DNA of 64,000 nt from Providencia alcalifaciens (GTDB lineage Bacteria; Pseudomonadota; Gammaproteobacteria; Enterobacterales; Enterobacteriaceae). The DNA is taken from positions 2,170,001-2,234,000 of the forward strand of contig NZ_CP084296.1 of NCBI RefSeq assembly GCF_020271745.1, given 5' to 3'. Numbering within the stretch: the stretch's first letter is position 1; the number at the start of each line of letters is the position of its first letter. Both the position numbers and the translations under genes were made by a program. A model generated the notes under the pieces. The model did not search any database. It saw only the letters and a list, made by a program, of their open reading frames with translations, and was not told where the DNA came from. This document shows positions 59,870 through 64,000 of this stretch, piece after piece.

Positions 59870-61038
59870 ATCGACAATACGCAATTTTAGCTGACCGAAT
59901 TTTTACACCTGACGGAATATTGCAGCAGAAATATGTACGAGTCAGTCATGGACGAGTCCAACAGATAACGGATATCGCCCCTGAAAATTGCTCAATTGTG
60001 CATTTAAAAGGGCGTTCATTGCTCCCAGGATTTGTCGACATTCATATTCATGGTCGAGCAGGCTCTGATGTGATGGATGCAAGCTTAGATGGATTGCAAA
60101 TTATTGCGGATGATTTGGTCAAGACGGGGGTTGCGGCATGGGTAGGAACCACGGTTACGGCACCCATGGACGATATTAAACACGCGTTAATCCAAGTTCG
60201 TCAATTTATGGCTCATCAGCAAACATCAGGTGCACAACTGTTAGGAAGCTTTCTTGAAGGCCCTTATTTCACTGAACGTCATCGAGGTTCTCATCCAGTG
60301 AAATACCTCAAGGCTCCGACCGTCTGCGAACTTAAATCTTTGCAAGAGTGTGCTGGTGGTTCGTTATTACGGGTCGCGGTGGCACCTGAAGCTGATGGCG
60401 CTATTGATGCTATTGATTGGCTAGTTCAACAAAATATCAAAACCAGTGTTGCCCATACCGCAGCGGATTTTGCCCAAACCAGCGAGGCATTTTCTCACGG
60501 TGCTGATTGTGGCGTGCATCTTTATAACGGTATGACGGGATTACATCACCGTGAACCGGGTTGCTGTGGAGCAGTGCTCTATCACGATGTACTAGCCGAA
60601 TTGATAGCGGATGGCATTCATGTTCATCCGGTCATGATGAACTTGGCATATCGCATGAAAGGTTATCAGCAAGTTGCCTTAATTACTGATTGTATGCGTG
60701 CTGGGGGATTACCGGACGGCGAGTATGCCTTGGGCGCTCAAATGGTTCAGGTGACTCAAGGGCAAGCGAGAACCGCAGACGGTTCTTTAGCCGGTAGCAC
60801 CTGTAGCTTGGATGCGGCATTGCGCAATATGGTGAAACTCGCTCAAGTTCCTGAATGGGAAGCGGTACAAATGGCGACGGCGGTGCCTGCGGAGTATCTC
60901 GGCATTGGTCAGCAATATGGCTATATCCGCGAGGGAGCCGTTGCAAGTTTTGCGGTTGTCGATGACAACTTTTATTTAACTGACACATTCATCAGAGGTG
61001 AACACGTTCACTCTGTTAATGGGAAAGCCAACTCATGA
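59866..61038 (+). CDS. agaA: N-acetylgalactosamine-6-phosphate deacetylase
   Basis: The 390-aa protein is a NagA/AgaA amidohydrolase: metal ligands H60 and H62 in VDIHIHGRAG, SFLEGPYF near residue 128, SVAHTAAD near 196, HLYNGMTGLHHREPG near 219 and the catalytic Asp in LITDCMRAGG near 276. In this context it should deacetylate GalNAc-6-P to galactosamine-6-P for AgaS. AgaA is preferred over NagA from synteny with agaVWEF and agaS. Confidence 0.9.
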   Translation: MNRQYAILADRIFTPDGILQQKYVRVSHGRVQQITDIAPENCSIVHLKGRSLLPGFVDIHIHGRAGSDVMDASLDGLQIIADDLVKTGVAAWVGTTVTAPMDDIKHALIQVRQFMAHQQTSGAQLLGSFLEGPYFTERHRGSHPVKYLKAPTVCELKSLQECAGGSLLRVAVAPEADGAIDAIDWLVQQNIKTSVAHTAADFAQTSEAFSHGADCGVHLYNGMTGLHHREPGCCGAVLYHDVLAELIADGIHVHPVMMNLAYRMKGYQQVALITDCMRAGGLPDGEYALGAQMVQVTQGQARTADGSLAGSTCSLDAALRNMVKLAQVPEWEAVQMATAVPAEYLGIGQQYGYIREGAVASFAVVDDNFYLTDTFIRGEHVHSVNGKANS

Positions 61039-61074
61039 GTTTGGTACTCCCCTGTAAATTATGAGGTATTTATA

Positions 61075-61905
61075 ATGGAAATTCGTCAACCAATTCACAG
61101 TGAGCACGCTAAAACACTGGATACTGCTGGATTACGTAAACAATTCTTAATTGAAGGATTGTTTTGCGAAGGGGAAATGAATCTCACTTATAGTCACATT
61201 GACCGCATCATCGTAGGCGGTATTGTTCCAACACATAAGCCATTGGCATTGATGGCGGGAAAAGCGTTAGGTGTTGATTTCTTTCTAGAGCGTCGTGAAT
61301 TGGGCGCTATCAATATTGGTGGTGCTGGTAAAGTGGTTGTTGATGGGGAAATATTTGAAATTGCTCCTCGTGAAGCAATTTACATTGGAATGGGGACACA
61401 TGAAGTAGAATTTAGTAGTGTAGATGCCAATAATCCAGCTCGTTTTTATATGAACTGCGCCCCGGCTCATCATACCTACCCTAGCCGTAAAATTACCATT
61501 GACCAAGCATCTCCAGAGAAGCTGGGTAATGTTGAAAACTGTAACGTCCGCACAATCTATAAATTCTTACATCCATCAATCTTACCAACATGTCAGCTAT
61601 CTATGGGGATGACGGTGTTAGAGCCAGGTAGCCTGTGGAATACCATGCCATGTCACACCCATGAGCGCCGCATGGAAGTTTATCTGTATTTTGATATGAA
61701 AGATGACAACGTAGTTTTCCATTATATGGGTGAACCAACTGAAACTCGTCATATTGTGGTACGTAATGAGCAAGCGGTGATTAGCCCGAGTTGGTCAATT
61801 CATTCAGGTGTCGGTACTGCGGCTTATACATTTATCTGGGGAATGGTGGGTGAAAATCAGGTATTCCACGACATGGATCATGTCGCAATGACAGATTTGA
61901 AATAA
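61075..61905 (+). CDS. kduI: 5-dehydro-4-deoxy-D-glucuronate isomerase
   Basis: The 276-aa cupin (E. coli KduI 278) has zinc-site residues in [17 protein letters not shown] near residue 195 and [17 protein letters not shown] near 240. It converts the 5-keto-4-deoxyuronate released from unsaturated uronate to DKII. It is the first uronate step here. A 78-bp gap with a GT-rich hairpin precedes kduD. Confidence 0.94.
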   Translation: MEIRQPIHSEHAKTLDTAGLRKQFLIEGLFCEGEMNLTYSHIDRIIVGGIVPTHKPLALMAGKALGVDFFLERRELGAINIGGAGKVVVDGEIFEIAPREAIYIGMGTHEVEFSSVDANNPARFYMNCAPAHHTYPSRKITIDQASPEKLGNVENCNVRTIYKFLHPSILPTCQLSMGMTVLEPGSLWNTMPCHTHERRMEVYLYFDMKDDNVVFHYMGEPTETRHIVVRNEQAVISPSWSIHSGVGTAAYTFIWGMVGENQVFHDMDHVAMTDLK

Positions 61906-61983
61906 CGCCCAATTAATCCTTTTTATTTTCTTACCTAATAAAGCGGTGTTGCTGAATTGGCGGCACCGTAAGAGAGGCATGCC

Positions 61984-62739
61984 ATGAATTTATTTGATTT
62001 AACAGGAAAAGTAGCCATTGTCACTGGATGTAATACAGGTCTAGGCCAAGGTATGGCGATTGGATTAGCCCAAGCTGGGGCCGATATTGTTGGTGTTGGA
62101 ATACAAGATGCACCAGAAACACGTGCCGAAGTCGAAAAGTTGGGGCGTAAATTCCACTATGTCATCATGAATTTAATGGAGCAAGATAAGTTGCAAGATC
62201 TCGTGGACGATGCAGTATCTGCCATGGGGCATGTTGATATTCTGGTAAATAATGCGGGAATCATTCGTCGTGAAGACTTATTAGAATTTAGTGAAAAAGA
62301 TTGGGATGATGTCATTAACATTAACCAAAAAACACTCTTTTTCTTATCCCAGCGTGTTGCTCGTCAGTTTGTGAAGCAAGGTAATGGCGGAAAAATTATC
62401 AATATTGCTTCAATGTTGTCATTCCAAGGTGGCATCCGAGTGCCTTCTTATACTGCTAGTAAATCTGCGGTTATGGGATTAACTCGCGCATTAGCGACGG
62501 AGCTTTCTCAATATAATATTAATGTGAATGCTCTCGCACCGGGTTATATGGCCACAGATAATACCGCAGCACTAAGAGCCGATGCTGAGCGTAATGCAGC
62601 GATTTTAGAGCGAATTCCTGCGGGGCGTTGGGGACTGCCATCTGACTTAGCGGGACCTGCAATTTTCCTTGCTTCCAGTGCCAGCGATTATATCAATGGA
62701 TATACGATTGCCGTTGATGGTGGTTGGCTCGCTCGCTAG
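61984..62739 (+). CDS. kduD: 2-dehydro-3-deoxy-D-gluconate 5-dehydrogenase
   Basis: The 251-aa short-chain dehydrogenase has the cofactor motif TGCNTGLGQGMA near residue 15, NNAGI near 88, and the YTASK catalytic Tyr-Lys near 157. KduD reduces DKII to KDG with NADH. It follows kduI and precedes the GH105 gene by 18 bases. Confidence 0.94.
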   Translation: MNLFDLTGKVAIVTGCNTGLGQGMAIGLAQAGADIVGVGIQDAPETRAEVEKLGRKFHYVIMNLMEQDKLQDLVDDAVSAMGHVDILVNNAGIIRREDLLEFSEKDWDDVININQKTLFFLSQRVARQFVKQGNGGKIINIASMLSFQGGIRVPSYTASKSAVMGLTRALATELSQYNINVNALAPGYMATDNTAALRADAERNAAILERIPAGRWGLPSDLAGPAIFLASSASDYINGYTIAVDGGWLAR

Positions 62740-62757
62740 TCCCTCAGGAGGATCCAA

Positions 62758-63825
62758 ATGGAACAGGTATTATCATCTCAGTCATTACAGCGTGATGCTG
62801 TTTTGCAGGATATGAAACGTGTTTATCGTTTTCAATCAAAGCATCAGGTTCGTAGTGTGGTTCGTCGCAGTGGTAAAACTCGTTTTATCAAAGATACAGA
62901 TTGGGAACGCGGTGTTCTGTGGTCGTGTGTTGCTGCCGCTTGGCAAGCAACTCAAGACTGTGAGTATCTTGACGGGGTATTAGAATATACGTTACATACC
63001 GGATTTCGTACGGGACCAAATCCCCGTTTTGCAGATGATCATGTGTGTACACAAGCCTATTTAGCTGTCAGTTCACAGTTTTCTCAACCAGAAGTTCTTG
63101 AACCGACAATAAAAGCATTTGATTTGATGTTGGATGAACCGAAATTAGGTCGAGAAGACTGGTGGTGGTGTGATGCTCTTTTTATGGCACCACCGGCTTT
63201 CGCCGCATTGTCAGCAAAAACGGCTAATCCCCGCTATCTCGCTTACATGCATCAGGCTTATTGGGATGCAGTGGCGCATTTACGAGATCCCGAAACTGGC
63301 TTGATTTACCGGGATTATCGTTATATTCCTGATGGAAAGGGGAGTGAATTACGTGAAGCCAATGGGGAAAAAGTTTTTTGGAGCCGAGGCATTGGCTGGG
63401 TGATAGCCTCAGTGCCGCGTATCTTGCAGCATTTACCAGCTGATTTTGCAGGAAGACAACAATATTTAGATTTATTTGTTGAGCTAATCGAGTCTGTTGT
63501 GGAATATCAACAAGAAGATGGTTTCTGGCGGACAAGCCTGTTGGATCCTCAAAACTTCCCAGCACCTGAAAGTAGCGCAACCTCGCTATTTTGTTATGGA
63601 TTAGCTTGGGGGATAAACCAAGGTATATTAGATAAAACACGTTATCTGCCAATACTTGAAAAAGCATGGGGAGCACTTAATACCTGTATTCATGAAGATG
63701 GTATGTTGGGTTGGGTTCAATTGCCTGCATTTAATCCTAGGGATGTTAAATTTGAACATAATATGGATTATGGTGCTGGGGCTTATTTATTAGCGGGTAG
63801 TGAAGTAATTAAGTTATTAGATTAG
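62758..63825 (+). CDS. Unsaturated uronyl hydrolase, GH105 type
   Basis: The 355-aa protein has the GH105/YteR pattern: RFADDHVCTQAY near residue 90 (acidic pair D93-D94), DWWWCDALFMAPP with D139, SRGIGWVIASVPRIL and SSATSLFCYGLAWGIN near 275. It lacks a signal peptide and is cytosolic. It hydrates and cleaves the unsaturated uronic acid from lyase-derived oligosaccharides. In GAG loci of other bacteria this step is done by GH88; the GH105 type is notable. AGGAGG ribosome site precedes the ATG. Substrate is inferred. Confidence 0.88.
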   Translation: MEQVLSSQSLQRDAVLQDMKRVYRFQSKHQVRSVVRRSGKTRFIKDTDWERGVLWSCVAAAWQATQDCEYLDGVLEYTLHTGFRTGPNPRFADDHVCTQAYLAVSSQFSQPEVLEPTIKAFDLMLDEPKLGREDWWWCDALFMAPPAFAALSAKTANPRYLAYMHQAYWDAVAHLRDPETGLIYRDYRYIPDGKGSELREANGEKVFWSRGIGWVIASVPRILQHLPADFAGRQQYLDLFVELIESVVEYQQEDGFWRTSLLDPQNFPAPESSATSLFCYGLAWGINQGILDKTRYLPILEKAWGALNTCIHEDGMLGWVQLPAFNPRDVKFEHNMDYGAGAYLLAGSEVIKLLD

Positions 63826-63876
63826 TAATTATATAGATTAATACGTATCGTTTTTTCATTGCACTTGCTTTATCTT

Positions 63877-63906
63877 ATCGGTCAAAATATTGGCCGATTT
63901 TTTTTT
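63877..63906 (+). terminator. Terminator of the aga-kdu operon
   Basis: Stem ATCGGTCAA / TTGGCCGAT (9 bp with one G-T pair) with an AATA loop and nine T, 51 bases after the GH105 stop. Confidence 0.9.
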
Positions 63907-63925
63907 GGTTAATTTTTAAATAAAA

Positions 63926-63956
63926 AATGAACCCCGTAATTATTACGGGGTTCATT
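63926..63956 (-). terminator. Terminator of a minus-strand gene beyond the window
   Basis: Near-perfect palindrome with arms AATGAACCCCGTAAT / ATTACGGGGTTCATT. On the minus strand a TTTTTTATTT run follows, so it should end a gene entering from the right edge. Confidence 0.75.
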
Positions 63957-63985
63957 CGTATTGTTGGGTTTTATTTTTTCTGATA

Positions 63986-64000
63986 TTACCAAGTATATTG
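63986..64000 (-). CDS. Possible 3' end of a minus-strand gene (…QYTW-stop)
   Basis: Reading from the right edge on the minus strand gives Gln-Tyr-Thr-Trp-TAA, 30 bases before the minus-strand terminator. A terminal aromatic residue after alternating residues is the C-terminal signature of outer-membrane barrels such as KdgM-type oligogalacturonate porins. Only four codons are visible, so this is a weak inference. Confidence 0.2.
   Translation of the reverse strand, partial: QYTW

Overview
The window is a continuous stretch of an enterobacterial chromosome, most likely Morganellaceae and probably Providencia. This rests on three things: moderately AT-rich coding sequence, proteins close to the Escherichia coli orthologues but clearly diverged, and a gene order that follows the E. 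coli nadR to carAB region across the origin of its map. The genus is inferred; no 16S or other marker gene is present.

Positions 1-45581 are the conserved backbone: radA (3' end), nadR, ettA, slt, trpR, yjjX, gpmB, rob, creA, arcA, thrLABC, yaaA, talB, mog, satP, dnaK-dnaJ, nhaA-nhaR, rpsT, ribF-ileS-lspA-fkpB-ispH, dapB and carAB. Classic control elements are readable: a trp operator over the trpR start region, a perfect FNR box in the long arcA leader, the thr promoter, leader peptide and attenuator, tandem sigma-32 promoters before dnaK, UUG starts on rpsT and carA, and many bidirectional terminators. Accessory insertions interrupt the backbone: an orphan 193-aa gene (4258-4839), a GIY-YIG protein where creBCD sits in E. 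coli (10580-11383), a pair of secreted Gly/Asn/His-rich repeat proteins (18278-19217) beside an aldo/keto reductase, and an exported amidohydrolase with an EamA exporter (27911-30264). Palindromic repeats of one family lie between radA and nadR and between yaaA and talB.

Positions 45675-63825 are a catabolic island of 18 genes in two divergent blocks that reads as a complete intracellular route for sulfated, uronate-containing amino-sugar oligosaccharides, best explained as chondroitin/dermatan-type glycosaminoglycan fragments. The left block (minus strand) carries an anaerobic sulfatase maturase, a periplasmic Cys-type sulfatase, a DUF2264 protein, a tagatose-bisphosphate aldolase (GatY/KbaY type), a DJ-1/PfpI protein, KDG kinase and KDPG aldolase. 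The right block (plus strand) carries an AgaR-like DeoR repressor, KbaZ, AgaS, a mannose-family PTS in the order IIB-IIC-IID-IIA, AgaA, KduI, KduD and a GH105 unsaturated uronyl hydrolase. Proposed flow: desulfation in the periplasm, PTS uptake with phosphorylation, cleavage by the GH105 enzyme, then GalNAc-6-P through AgaA, AgaS and KbaYZ, and the unsaturated uronate through KduI, KduD, KdgK and KdgA to pyruvate and glyceraldehyde-3-P. No lyase and no dedicated tagatose-6-P kinase are in the window. A shared 15-bp operator (CTTTCRTTTGATTTC) precedes both kbaY and agaR. The last 15 bases may be the end of an outer-membrane barrel gene on the minus strand.
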